DNA of 64,000 bases from JBBDQZ01 sp040905705 (GTDB lineage Bacteria; Bacteroidota; Rhodothermia; Balneolales; Natronogracilivirgulaceae), in contig JBBDQZ010000029.1 of NCBI GenBank assembly GCA_040905705.1, forward strand, positions 1 to 64,000, read 5' to 3'. Of the stretch, positions 17,587 through 25,588 are shown piece after piece (position 1 is the stretch's first letter; the number at the start of each line of letters is the position of its first letter). The position numbers and the translations under genes are program-made. Under the pieces are notes generated by a model. It saw only the letters and a program-made list of their open reading frames with translations, was not told where the DNA came from and did not search any database.

Positions 17587-19011
17587 ATGAGAACACATAC
17601 CTTCATAGTATCAATGATACTGCTGCTGGCAATTTCATGGGTCGTTACGAAGGGGTACGGGCTTTCAGAAACCGAAAATACCACTTTTGAAACCTTTGTG
17701 AAGGGCGGTCCGACATGGATAAAAGCAGGTATGTGGCGGACATCCGCAGGATATTTGCAGGAGCAGGGGGACCAGGATGCAATCCGGGAAAACCCGGGCA
17801 TGACGATCAGTGTGATCCGGGTAGAAGGTGCCATCGGGCCTACAGTCAGCAATTACATTTCCAGAGGCCTTGAGGCTGCCGGAAGCCGGGGTGATAAAAT
17901 GTTGATCATCGAACTGGATACCCCCGGCGGCCTGTTGAACGTTACTCAGGACATCGTTCAAACACTTCTGGGTTCCCGGCTTCCTGTTGCGGTTTATGTT
18001 TCACCGGAAGGGGCCAACGCCGGCAGTGCCGGAACCTTTATCACCATGGCGGCGCATGTGGCGGCTATGGCTCCGACTACCAGTATTGGTGCGGCATCAC
18101 CGATAGGGATGGGTGGCGGTCAGGCTGATACCGTTGCGCAGAACAAAATGATGAACTATGCGGCAAGTTTTATTGAGAGCGTGGCCGAAAGGCGTGACCG
18201 GAATGTGGACTGGGCCATATCGGCCGTACGAGAGGGTGCCTCCATCACCAGTACCGAAGCGCTTGAGATCAATGTGATTGATTTTATAGCCCGCGATCTC
18301 GATGACCTGCTCGAACAGATGCATGGTTACGAAGTGGATGATCACAAATTGGAAACCCGTGATGCCGGGATCCATCGTATCGCACCCAATCTCGCCGAAC
18401 GTTTTTTCAGCTTTATATTTCGACCTGAAATTCTTCTGATATTGACGCTTGTCTCTATCTATGGTATTCTGGGGGAGATCAGCAATCCCGGAGCCATTGT
18501 ACCTGGGACGGCCGGAGTAATTTCCCTGATTTTGCTGCTATTCGGGGTAGCTGCCATGCCGATCAATGTAGCCGGATTCCTTCTCATGGCCCTGGCAATC
18601 ATCTTGTTTGTAATGGAAGCATTTACTCCAACATACGGTTTATTGCTGGGTGGCGGGGGTATTGCTTTTTTTCTTGGCTTATTGATGTTATTTCAGGATT
18701 TCCCACAAGATATGCAACTTTCGCTGACCTGGATCATTCCTGCTACCGTGCTAACCGTTTTTGTGTTTGCCTGGATCATGTATTATGGCATTAGAGCTCA
18801 ATTCGGCGAAAAGAAGTCGGGAGTGGAGACTATGATCGGCCAGATTGCCGTGGTAGTGGATAAAGTTGACAAAGAACAGGGGCGGGTTTTACTGTTTGGT
18901 GAATATTGGAATGCACGTAGTGATGAACCGATCAAGAAAGGGTCGAAATGTGAAGTGATAGCCGTCAGGGGACTTTCTGTACAGGTCAGGCCGATAGAAG
19001 ACAAACAATAA
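17587..19011 (+). CDS. NfeD-family membrane-bound serine protease (ClpP class)
   Basis: The 474-residue protein starts with a signal-like helix. A periplasmic ClpP/SppA-like protease domain follows, with ELDTPGGLL, a predicted nucleophile Ser at about residue 147 in NAGSAGTFI, and a predicted general-base Lys at about 187 in QNKMMNY. This spacing matches the Ser-Lys dyad known in the archaeal 1510-N protease. Four to five transmembrane helices come next (about 275-405), and an OB-fold NfeD domain closes the protein (IGQIAVVVDKVDKEQGRVLL). A slipin gene follows 78-90 bp later. In archaea this pair acts together, the protease cutting the hydrophobic C-terminal part of the stomatin-like partner. 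Confidence 0.92.
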   Translation: MRTHTFIVSMILLLAISWVVTKGYGLSETENTTFETFVKGGPTWIKAGMWRTSAGYLQEQGDQDAIRENPGMTISVIRVEGAIGPTVSNYISRGLEAAGSRGDKMLIIELDTPGGLLNVTQDIVQTLLGSRLPVAVYVSPEGANAGSAGTFITMAAHVAAMAPTTSIGAASPIGMGGGQADTVAQNKMMNYAASFIESVAERRDRNVDWAISAVREGASITSTEALEINVIDFIARDLDDLLEQMHGYEVDDHKLETRDAGIHRIAPNLAERFFSFIFRPEILLILTLVSIYGILGEISNPGAIVPGTAGVISLILLLFGVAAMPINVAGFLLMALAIILFVMEAFTPTYGLLLGGGGIAFFLGLLMLFQDFPQDMQLSLTWIIPATVLTVFVFAWIMYYGIRAQFGEKKSGVETMIGQIAVVVDKVDKEQGRVLLFGEYWNARSDEPIKKGSKCEVIAVRGLSVQVRPIEDKQ

Positions 19012-19101
19012 AATACCTGGAGGGGCATATACCCCGGTACGGCCATTAATTATAAAAACACCATATGAATCCAAGAGTACAAATTAATAGTGAGGTGGGT
19101 T

Positions 19102-20007
19102 ATGAATAATTTATTTGGATATCCCGGATTTATTACCTGGATGATTACCATTCTTATTTTTTTTGTGATCATTTTGCCCCAGGTATTCAAGATTATGCGT
19201 GAATACGAGCGAGCCGTTGTATTCCGTCTTGGTAAATTTCACATGACTAAAGGGCCGGGCCTCATTGTCCTGATACCGTTTATTGACAAGATCGAACGGG
19301 TTGATTTACGGGTACTCACCATCAATGTTGACAAACAGGAGGTGATTACGCGTGACAACGTCACTGTGAATGTAGACGCCATCACGTTTTTCCGTGTGGT
19401 GGATGCCGAAAAAGCGATCATTAAAGTGGAACAATATCATTCGGCAACTACCTGGTTGGCACAGACAACACTGCGAAGCGTACTGGGTCAGGCTGATCTC
19501 GATGAACTGCTTTCCGAACGAGACAAGATCAATAAAAAAATTCAGGAAATAATCGACCTGCACACCGATCCGTGGGGGATCAAGGTGGTTACCGTGGAGG
19601 TTCGGGATGTAACGTTACCCGAATCGATGCAGCGGGCTATGGCCCGCCAGGCTGAAATGGAGCGGGAGCGACGCGCGAAGATCATTAATGCACAGGGCGA
19701 ATTCCAGGCGGCGGCCAAGCTTGTTGAAGCCGGAAAGATGATTGAAGGCACACCTGTAGCACTGCAGTTGCGGTTCCTGCAAACCATGACAGAGATTGGT
19801 AATGAGAACGCAACCTTTACTTTTCTGCCGATTCCAATGAACTTTCTGGATGCATTTCGGCCGACTATTAAAGATTCATCCGGCCGAACTGCCGTAGCAA
19901 GCGTCGATCCGAAGGACGTGGATACCGGCACCGGCGGAACGGTGAAATCAAAAGGTAAATCAGGTCGTAAAAAACCGGGTGCTTCAAAGTCCGGTGGTAA
20001 AAAATAA
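19102..20007 (+). CDS. Slipin (stomatin-like SPFH-domain protein)
   Basis: After one N-terminal hydrophobic helix (WMITILIFFVIILPQVF), the SPFH/band-7 domain reads EYERAVVFRLGKFHMTKGPG, VDLRVLTINVDKQEVITRDN and TLRSVLGQADLDELLSERD. A coiled-coil stretch (MARQAEMERERRAKIINAQG) and the hydrophobic FTFLPIPMNFLDAF follow, the region corresponding to the cleavage target of NfeD proteases. The C-terminus is strongly basic (KSKGKSGRKKPGASK). The ATG at 19102 is chosen because GAGGTGG lies 4-10 bp before it; a GTG at 19090 is possible. It likely forms membrane-bound ring assemblies with NfeD. Confidence 0.92.
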   Translation: MNNLFGYPGFITWMITILIFFVIILPQVFKIMREYERAVVFRLGKFHMTKGPGLIVLIPFIDKIERVDLRVLTINVDKQEVITRDNVTVNVDAITFFRVVDAEKAIIKVEQYHSATTWLAQTTLRSVLGQADLDELLSERDKINKKIQEIIDLHTDPWGIKVVTVEVRDVTLPESMQRAMARQAEMERERRAKIINAQGEFQAAAKLVEAGKMIEGTPVALQLRFLQTMTEIGNENATFTFLPIPMNFLDAFRPTIKDSSGRTAVASVDPKDVDTGTGGTVKSKGKSGRKKPGASKSGGKK

Positions 20008-20316
20008 ATCGGGATATCATTAAAGAGGGTTTCAGACACAGGGAGAGTAGCCGGTTCCGGGAAAGGGGTAACAATCAAATCGCCCTGCAGAGGTATGATA
20101 TGCGGTTAGGTATTACTTTCCGGACTCATGAACAGGCCCGGATATAAATTGATTTCATAATTTTAAAAATCATGATCAAAACGATATCTTCAAACGTTAT
20201 TTGGATATTCGCATTTTACGATTTTAAGTGTTCTGTTGAGAGAAAAACCGGTGTTACAGGTTCGTTGAGAGATTGTTGACTTGAATGAATGATCAATACT
20301 CGATTAAAGCAACCGT
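20008..20316. other. Intergenic region before uppP
   Basis: About 310 bp without a credible gene. The only structure seen is a 9-bp direct repeat GTTGAGAGA at 20235-20243 and 20264-20272 (29 bp apart), followed by a TTGACT at 20276 that lacks a good -10 partner. No terminator with a T-run was found after the slipin gene. Confidence 0.4.
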
Positions 20317-21138
20317 ATGGATATATTACATGCCATTTTATTGGGATTATTACAAGGTATTACAGAGTTTCTTCCTGTGAGCAGTTCCGGACATCTTGCA
20401 CTTGGAAGAGCGTTGCTTGGCAGAGATCTGGAACCGGGTATCACGTTTGAAATTGTAGTTCATTTCGGATCTTTTTGCAGTATTTTCGCCTATTATCACA
20501 AGAAAATTCTGGAAATTCTGAACGATCTGTTTAAAAGCTTTTCACCCGCCGGAATTCGTACCAGGCGGTTCATATCCGATGCCAATACCCGTTTCAGCTA
20601 TATCATATTATTGAGTATGATACCCGCTGGTATGGTCGGTTTTACGATGAAGGATACTATTGAAGCGATGTTTGTCAATCCGTTTTTTGTGTCTTGTATG
20701 TTGCTGATCACCGGTACCCTGCTATTTTTAACCAAATATGTGGTGAATACGCAAAAAGAAATAGATACAAAGCGGGGTTTAATTATAGGGGTGGCACAGG
20801 CTTTTGCCATTCTCCCCGGCATCAGCCGTTCCGGATCAACCATCTCCGTCGGACTGTTCAGCGGTGTGTCCAGAAAGCATGTGGCCAATTTTTCGTTTCT
20901 CATGGTTTTGCCGGTTTTGGCTGGAGCCATGATGCTCGAGCTCATGGAAATTGCAGAAACCGGGATAGAGTCGGCAGCCGTGTTCAGTATGTTTGTCGGC
21001 TTTTTGACATCCTTTATCTCGGGATATTTTGCATTGACTTACCTGATCACCCTCCTTAAAAAGGAGAAGTTCCACTATTTCTCCTATTATTGCTGGAGCA
21101 TTGGTGTTGCCGGCATGATCTATTTCTTTAATGCGTAA
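20317..21138 (+). CDS. uppP: Undecaprenyl-diphosphate phosphatase
   Basis: This integral membrane enzyme removes a phosphate from undecaprenyl diphosphate and so recycles the lipid carrier for peptidoglycan; it confers bacitracin tolerance. The 273-residue protein shows both family signatures: LLQGITEFLPVSSSGHLAL near the N-terminus, cut here as LLQGITEFLP and VSSSGHLAL, and PGISRSGSTISVGLFSGVSR in the second half. About eight hydrophobic helices are evident. The length is normal for BacA/UppP. It stands alone after the NfeD-slipin pair. Confidence 0.97.
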   Translation: MDILHAILLGLLQGITEFLPVSSSGHLALGRALLGRDLEPGITFEIVVHFGSFCSIFAYYHKKILEILNDLFKSFSPAGIRTRRFISDANTRFSYIILLSMIPAGMVGFTMKDTIEAMFVNPFFVSCMLLITGTLLFLTKYVVNTQKEIDTKRGLIIGVAQAFAILPGISRSGSTISVGLFSGVSRKHVANFSFLMVLPVLAGAMMLELMEIAETGIESAAVFSMFVGFLTSFISGYFALTYLITLLKKEKFHYFSYYCWSIGVAGMIYFFNA

Positions 21139-21153
21139 AAAAAGGCGTAAAAA

Positions 21154-21173
21154 CCGGATGATTCCTGATCCGG
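21154..21173 (+). terminator. Stem-loop after uppP
   Basis: CCGGAT and ATCCGG form a 6-bp GC-rich stem around an 8-nt loop, 15 bp after the uppP stop. No T-run follows, so termination is uncertain. Confidence 0.35.
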
Positions 21174-21278
21174 CGGAGTACTTTATGCTTATAAAGGGAA
21201 GAAATGAGTTATTAATGTGATATATTGTGAAGGATAACAAGTATTGCTGCTTTTTAAACAGATTCGGATAACCGATCC

Positions 21279-21539
21279 TTGAACCTCCGGGGAAAAATAC
21301 GATTGCTTTTTGTTGCTATGGCTGTGTTGCTGGCTGGTTTGGTCCTGGCGGACTCGCTGGGGTTTTTTGACAAACGGCCTTACCGGGAAATTTCTCACGG
21401 AAATCACAGCCACTATGTTCCGAATGACCGTGACCCCAACATGTCGATCAGCGATTTTCCTACTCGCCCACCGCGAGAAGGGGAGCGAATCACACCTTAT
21501 GGACAGATTGTTCCCGAAACAGAGGGAGCAGCGAAGTGA
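21279..21539 (+). CDS. Small membrane-anchored protein with an HSHYVPND motif
   Basis: An 86-residue frame starting at a TTG. It has one hydrophobic N-terminal helix (LLFVAMAVLLAGLVLADSLGF, residues 9-29, quoted here as LLFVAMAVLLAGLVLADS) and a short polar tail of about 55 residues rich in His, Asp, Pro and Arg (HGNHSHYVPNDRDPN, FPTRPPREGERITPYGQIVP). The product looks like a real exported or inner-membrane-anchored protein because the tail has strongly biased, proline-spaced composition rather than random sequence. The His cluster suggests metal binding. Function is unknown, and no family name can be given. Confidence 0.62.
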   Translation: MNLRGKIRLLFVAMAVLLAGLVLADSLGFFDKRPYREISHGNHSHYVPNDRDPNMSISDFPTRPPREGERITPYGQIVPETEGAAK

Positions 21540-21651
21540 TGGTCACCGGATAAAACCGATGGGTAGTACCGGAACCTGTTTTTAGGCAGTAAGTTTAGAA
21601 ATCGTACCTATTAGAGATCGCACAAAATAATAATCCATTAAATCCATCCAT

Positions 21652-21990
21652 ATGCCTCAAAAAACAAGAATATTTGGAATGTTGCTCATCCTTCTCGGTA
21701 TCGCCGGATACGTTGTCTCCGGAGCGGTCAGCATCACGGCTCTTATACCTGCTTTTTTCGGCATTATTTTTGTACTTCTCGGCCAGCTGGCCGAGAAGGA
21801 GTCACTGCGCAAGCATGTGATGCACATTGCGGTACTGATTGCGCTTCTGGGCCTTGTCGGTTCATTGATGGGAGGTATCGATATTTTTACCCTTGCCGGA
21901 ATCAGTCGCTCACTGATGGCCCTGCTCTGCATTGTTTATATCGTTCTGGCTGTAAAATCGTTCATCGATGCCAGGCGCACCACGGCCTGA
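21652..21990 (+). CDS. Small integral membrane protein of unknown function
   Basis: The 112-residue product consists almost entirely of four hydrophobic helices: LLILLGIAGYVVSG, ALIPAFFGIIFVLLGQLA, VLIALLGLVGSLMGGI and LMALLCIVYIVLAVKSF, separated by short charged loops (AEKESLRKHV). This topology occurs in many small uncharacterised bacterial membrane proteins. The ATG start is clear, and its spacing from the previous small gene (112 bp) leaves cotranscription open. No function is proposed. Confidence 0.72.
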   Translation: MPQKTRIFGMLLILLGIAGYVVSGAVSITALIPAFFGIIFVLLGQLAEKESLRKHVMHIAVLIALLGLVGSLMGGIDIFTLAGISRSLMALLCIVYIVLAVKSFIDARRTTA

Positions 21991-22010
21991 GCTACATCAG
22001 TTCAGATACA

Positions 22011-22703
22011 TTATCTGTAGACTTCTATCTGCTCGATAATAACATGTTCAATCGGCTGATCAGGGAACTCTCTGCTCGTTTCCAGATTTGCTATCTCATC
22101 AACAACACGCATTCCGGATGTTACCTGTCCGAATGCCGTATACTCATTGTCAAGATTGGAACTCCGTCCGTGCATGATAAAAAACTGGGAACCGGCACCT
22201 GTCTGCAAGTTGGATGTGCGTGCCATGGAAAGTATTCCGGAGCGGTGTGGCGTTTGGTTAAACTCGTGGGGTATGGAGACAACAGGCCCTCCCTGCCCAT
22301 ATAACGACCGATCTTCACTCCGTGATGCAGGATCTCCGCCCTGGATCATAAAACCCGGAATTACACGGTGGAATTTTGTGCCGTTATAAAACCCGCTTTC
22401 CGCTCTTGTGATAAAATTAAAACAATGTATAGGTGCCAGTTCGGGGAAAAAACTTAATTCGATATTTCCGTGGTTGGTAATGATACGCGCTTTTACGTTT
22501 TGCATTTGTTCGGCCAGAAATGCGAGCCGTTCTTCATTCTCTTTCAAATCATTTACCTGTTGTTGAAGTTGACGGTTTTGGGAGCGAAGGTTTGCATTAG
22601 ACCGTTGAAGCCGCTCCACTTCTGCACCGTTCCCGCAGGAGGAGAGCGTTCCCCATCCCAAAGCAGTGATCCAGACGATAATCAAAAAACGGTAATTTTT
22701 CAT
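22011..22703 (-). CDS. Cyclophilin-type peptidyl-prolyl isomerase, lipoprotein
   Basis: The 230-residue protein starts with a lipoprotein signal (lipobox LSSC, Cys 23). A coiled-coil stalk of about residues 28-70 rich in Gln, Asn and Leu follows, then a bacterial cyclophilin domain (72-230). That domain shows FHRVIPGFMIQGGDPASR, SMARTSNLQTGAGSQFFI and YTAFGQVTSGMRVVDEI. The catalytic Arg of the FHRVI motif is present. It should act on proteins in the periplasm or at the inner face of the outer membrane. The coiled-coil spacer between lipid anchor and enzyme is a notable feature. It follows the AbgT gene on the same strand 66 bp later. Confidence 0.93.
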   Translation of the reverse strand: MKNYRFLIIVWITALGWGTLSSCGNGAEVERLQRSNANLRSQNRQLQQQVNDLKENEERLAFLAEQMQNVKARIITNHGNIELSFFPELAPIHCFNFITRAESGFYNGTKFHRVIPGFMIQGGDPASRSEDRSLYGQGGPVVSIPHEFNQTPHRSGILSMARTSNLQTGAGSQFFIMHGRSSNLDNEYTAFGQVTSGMRVVDEIANLETSREFPDQPIEHVIIEQIEVYR

Positions 22704-22768
22704 AAGCCGTTTAGCATCCAGGACTTTAAGTTATTCATGGTTTCGTTAAAAGCCTTTCAGGAGATAAT

Positions 22769-24304
22769 TTACGGGAAAGTATAGGATGCCTGCAAGCCCA
22801 GGGGAATACCAATCATCCAATAGATCAAGAGAAAGATCGACCATACAATCATGAAAATGAAAGCGTACGGAAGCATCATGGAAACCAGGGTGCCGATCCC
22901 GGTGTTTTTTACATATCGCTGGCAGAACACCACAACCAGCGGGAAGTACGGAAGCAGCGGTGTAATGATATTGGAGACCGAGTCACCAACCCGGTATGCG
23001 GCCTGCGTCAGGTCCGGGGAAATTCCGATACCCATTAACATGGGTACGAATATGGGGCTGATGAGTGCCCATTTGGCCGAAGCGGATCCTACCAGCAGGT
23101 TCACAAAGGCAGTTAGAATAATAATACCGACAATAGTAAAGGCTCCCGGCATAGCCAGACTTTGTAAAAATCCGGCCCCTTTCAGGGCGATTAAAGTCCC
23201 GATGTTGGATTTTCCGAATGCATCTATAAACAAGGCACAGAAAAAAGCCATCACAATGTAATATGACATACTGTTCATGGCTTTGCTCATACTGCTAACC
23301 ATATCCTGTGAATTCTTAAAGGTTCCGGCAAGATATCCGTAAATGACACCCGGTATCACAAACAACAGGAAGATCAACGGCACGATCGACTGCATGATAG
23401 GCGCGTTAAATGCCGTGATTTCCCCGTCGGGAGAGCGCATAGGTGATCCGGTTTGAATGGTCCATGCAAACAAGGCTATGATGCCGGCGGCCATCACCAG
23501 GGTTGCGATCCAGAATGCCCTGATTTCATGCTTTCCCAGCCGCTCGATTTCCGGCAGATTCTCTTCATCACCATCCACAGCTATATTTGAAAGACGGGGT
23601 TCGACAATACGGTCGGTGATCCACCACCCGACAAGAATAATTAACAGGCTGGAAGCGGCGGTGAAAAAATAATTGTTCAGCGGATTGATCAGCATTCCGG
23701 GTTGCATGATTTGGGCAGCCGACTGGGTAAAACCCTGCAGCAACGGGTCGATTCCCGACGGGATAAAATTGGCACTGAACCCGCCCGACACCCCGGCAAA
23801 AGCGGCAGCTATGCCTGCAAGGGGATGGCGTCCGGCGGCGTAAAAAATAACTCCGCCAAGCGGTATTACCAGAACATATCCGGCATCGGCAGCCGTATGA
23901 CTAACGATGGCTACCATAATCAGCATCGGAGTGAGAAACGATTTCGGTGTAAAACCGAGAACATATTTGAGAGCTGCACTGATGTATCCCGAGTGTTCGG
24001 CCGCGCCAACTCCGAGCATCGCAAGCAGAACCACGCCCAAAGGGGCGAATGTGATGAAGGTGTTGGTCATTCCGGCCAGGAAAGAAGCAAACTGATCACC
24101 GGAGAGCAGGTTTATCACACGGAGGGTTTCTCCGGTACGAGGGTCAATCTCACCAAAATCAAATGGCGAAATAATGGCGGATAGAAACCATACAACTATC
24201 ATTAACAATAAAAAGAGGATCGCGGGGTCTGGAAGCTTGTTACCTACACGTTCGATAATATCCAGAAACCGGCCGAGCATTCCCTTCTGGTTGTTGTCGC
24301 TCAT
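22769..24304 (-). CDS. AbgT-family transporter
   Basis: This 511-residue inner-membrane protein has about eleven hydrophobic helices. Family features are the N-terminal IERVGNKLPDPAILFLLLM, then GVVLLAMLGVGAAEHSGYI, HTAADAGYVLVIPLGGVIFY, SGGFSANFIPSGIDPLLQGF and the C-terminal GSASAKWALISPIFVPMLMG. AbgT proteins import p-aminobenzoyl-glutamate or, in other members, export sulfonamide-type antimetabolites; which applies here cannot be seen. No AbgA/AbgB hydrolase is nearby, which leaves uptake for folate salvage unsupported by context. The ATG at 24304 is preferred to a TTG three codons upstream. Confidence 0.93.
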   Translation of the reverse strand: MSDNNQKGMLGRFLDIIERVGNKLPDPAILFLLLMIVVWFLSAIISPFDFGEIDPRTGETLRVINLLSGDQFASFLAGMTNTFITFAPLGVVLLAMLGVGAAEHSGYISAALKYVLGFTPKSFLTPMLIMVAIVSHTAADAGYVLVIPLGGVIFYAAGRHPLAGIAAAFAGVSGGFSANFIPSGIDPLLQGFTQSAAQIMQPGMLINPLNNYFFTAASSLLIILVGWWITDRIVEPRLSNIAVDGDEENLPEIERLGKHEIRAFWIATLVMAAGIIALFAWTIQTGSPMRSPDGEITAFNAPIMQSIVPLIFLLFVIPGVIYGYLAGTFKNSQDMVSSMSKAMNSMSYYIVMAFFCALFIDAFGKSNIGTLIALKGAGFLQSLAMPGAFTIVGIIILTAFVNLLVGSASAKWALISPIFVPMLMGIGISPDLTQAAYRVGDSVSNIITPLLPYFPLVVVFCQRYVKNTGIGTLVSMMLPYAFIFMIVWSIFLLIYWMIGIPLGLQASYTFP

Positions 24305-24531
24305 ATTAAGCAAATTAATATTTAAGGTAAGGCAGGGGCGATTCCCCTCACAAACAATCGGTTAGAGATAGAGAAATCCTGACTATCATGCAAGAGAAAA
24401 AACCGAAAGATGAGATGATATACCCATGTTGAGAGTTCAACACACCGGTGCATGAATAAACCATGAATGCTCCATCAGGACTTATAAAGCATAAAATTTT
24501 CAACAGTTGGAATGTTGAATGGTCTGGGATG

Positions 24532-25161
24532 CTAAAGCAGGCGAAAGATTTCCGGTATCTCATCGGCGTGATGTATGCTGCACTCCATATCGAGCAGTTC
24601 CCCGTTTTTTAAATGATATATAATTCCGTGAACCGATATTTTCTGCTGTTGCTGCCATGCTTTTTGCAATACAGGGGTTTGAGCGATATTCATAACCTGT
24701 TGACGTACATTCCATTCGCAAAGACGGTTCACGGTTTCCTCATCGGAGAGGTTTTTAAATTCATGCTTGTGATCCTCATAAATTTGTTTGATAGGACGAA
24801 TCCAGTTGTCGATCAGTCCGTGATCGGTCATCTCCAGCGAGGCTTTTACTCCGCCACAGGCATGATGCCCGCATACCAGGATGTGCCGGACTTTTAATAC
24901 TTCGACTGCATATTGTAGTACGGAAAGCGCATTGAGATCACCTTGCTGCACCATATTTGCTATATTACGATGTACAAAGACCTCGCCCGGTGCGGCATCG
25001 ATGATCTGGTTGGCGGGCACCCGGCTGTCTGAGCAACCGATCCAAAGCAATTGTGGCTTTTGCTGCTCCGCCAGTCGTTTGAAAAAATGCGGATCCTGAG
25101 CCGTCATGCGCGTTGCCCAGTTTCTGTTTTTTTTTAATAAAGCGGCGATATCAGTTGACAT
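24532..25161 (-). CDS. can: Beta-class carbonic anhydrase
   Basis: The enzyme interconverts CO2 and bicarbonate in the cytoplasm. Zinc ligands are visible in order: Cys and Asp of GCSDSRVPAN, then His and Cys of VCGHHACGGV. The Can-type block GEVFVHRNIANMV and a terminal HHADEIPEIFRLL are also present. The frame is open further upstream, but the ATG at 25161 (MSTDIAALLKKN) matches the usual start and gives 209 residues, normal for the family. It is divergent from the metal ATPase gene, with about 430 bp between them. Confidence 0.95.
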   Translation of the reverse strand: MSTDIAALLKKNRNWATRMTAQDPHFFKRLAEQQKPQLLWIGCSDSRVPANQIIDAAPGEVFVHRNIANMVQQGDLNALSVLQYAVEVLKVRHILVCGHHACGGVKASLEMTDHGLIDNWIRPIKQIYEDHKHEFKNLSDEETVNRLCEWNVRQQVMNIAQTPVLQKAWQQQQKISVHGIIYHLKNGELLDMECSIHHADEIPEIFRLL

Positions 25162-25440
25162 GATGCCAAAATTTTTAAAAGTGGTTTTTATCCTGGAATC
25201 TGAAATTATTATCAGTGCTTCAACGGTTTCATTTCCTGCACCGGGAAGAAAAAATAAGTTAATTTCAACAAGAATCAGCTGTACACGGATCATGGAATTA
25301 CCTGGATAAAGGTCATGGAATTCTTGCATTTACCCGTGCTGTGGCAAGATAATAAATTATGCGGAATGCTTTTCCAGGAGAATGCCCGTATTTATGTGGA
25401 AAGAGCAAGTGGCGTAATGCCAGTGCGTATATTTTATTGA

Positions 25441-25460
25441 TTTATTGGCATGTCAATAAA
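25441..25460. promoter_or_regulatory. 20-bp inverted repeat upstream of the metal ATPase
   Basis: TTTATTG and CAATAAA form perfect 7-bp arms around GCATGT, giving a 20-bp palindrome with one mismatched pair, between divergent can and P-type ATPase genes and 129 bp before the latter's start. Size and symmetry fit a dimeric metalloregulator site; this is inference. Confidence 0.4.
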
Positions 25461-25588
25461 AGAAAGCCGGAACACTGTGGAGAAGTAGATTAATTTTAAA
25501 TAAGCGCGTCCGAAAAATCAATCCGGCAAAAAGCAATATATTGACAAATTGGTATTATTGATATGACTTTCCCGGTAGTATTACTTTA

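Noticed and set aside
20276..20304. Promoter of uppP at TTGACT
   Set aside because: No acceptable -10 sequence at 15-19 bp; kept only as a remark in the gap entry.
25541..25567. Promoter TTGACA at 25541 for the metal ATPase
   Set aside because: The -35 is perfect, but the only -10-like hexamer (TATGAC) lies 15 bp away and is poor; left unannotated.
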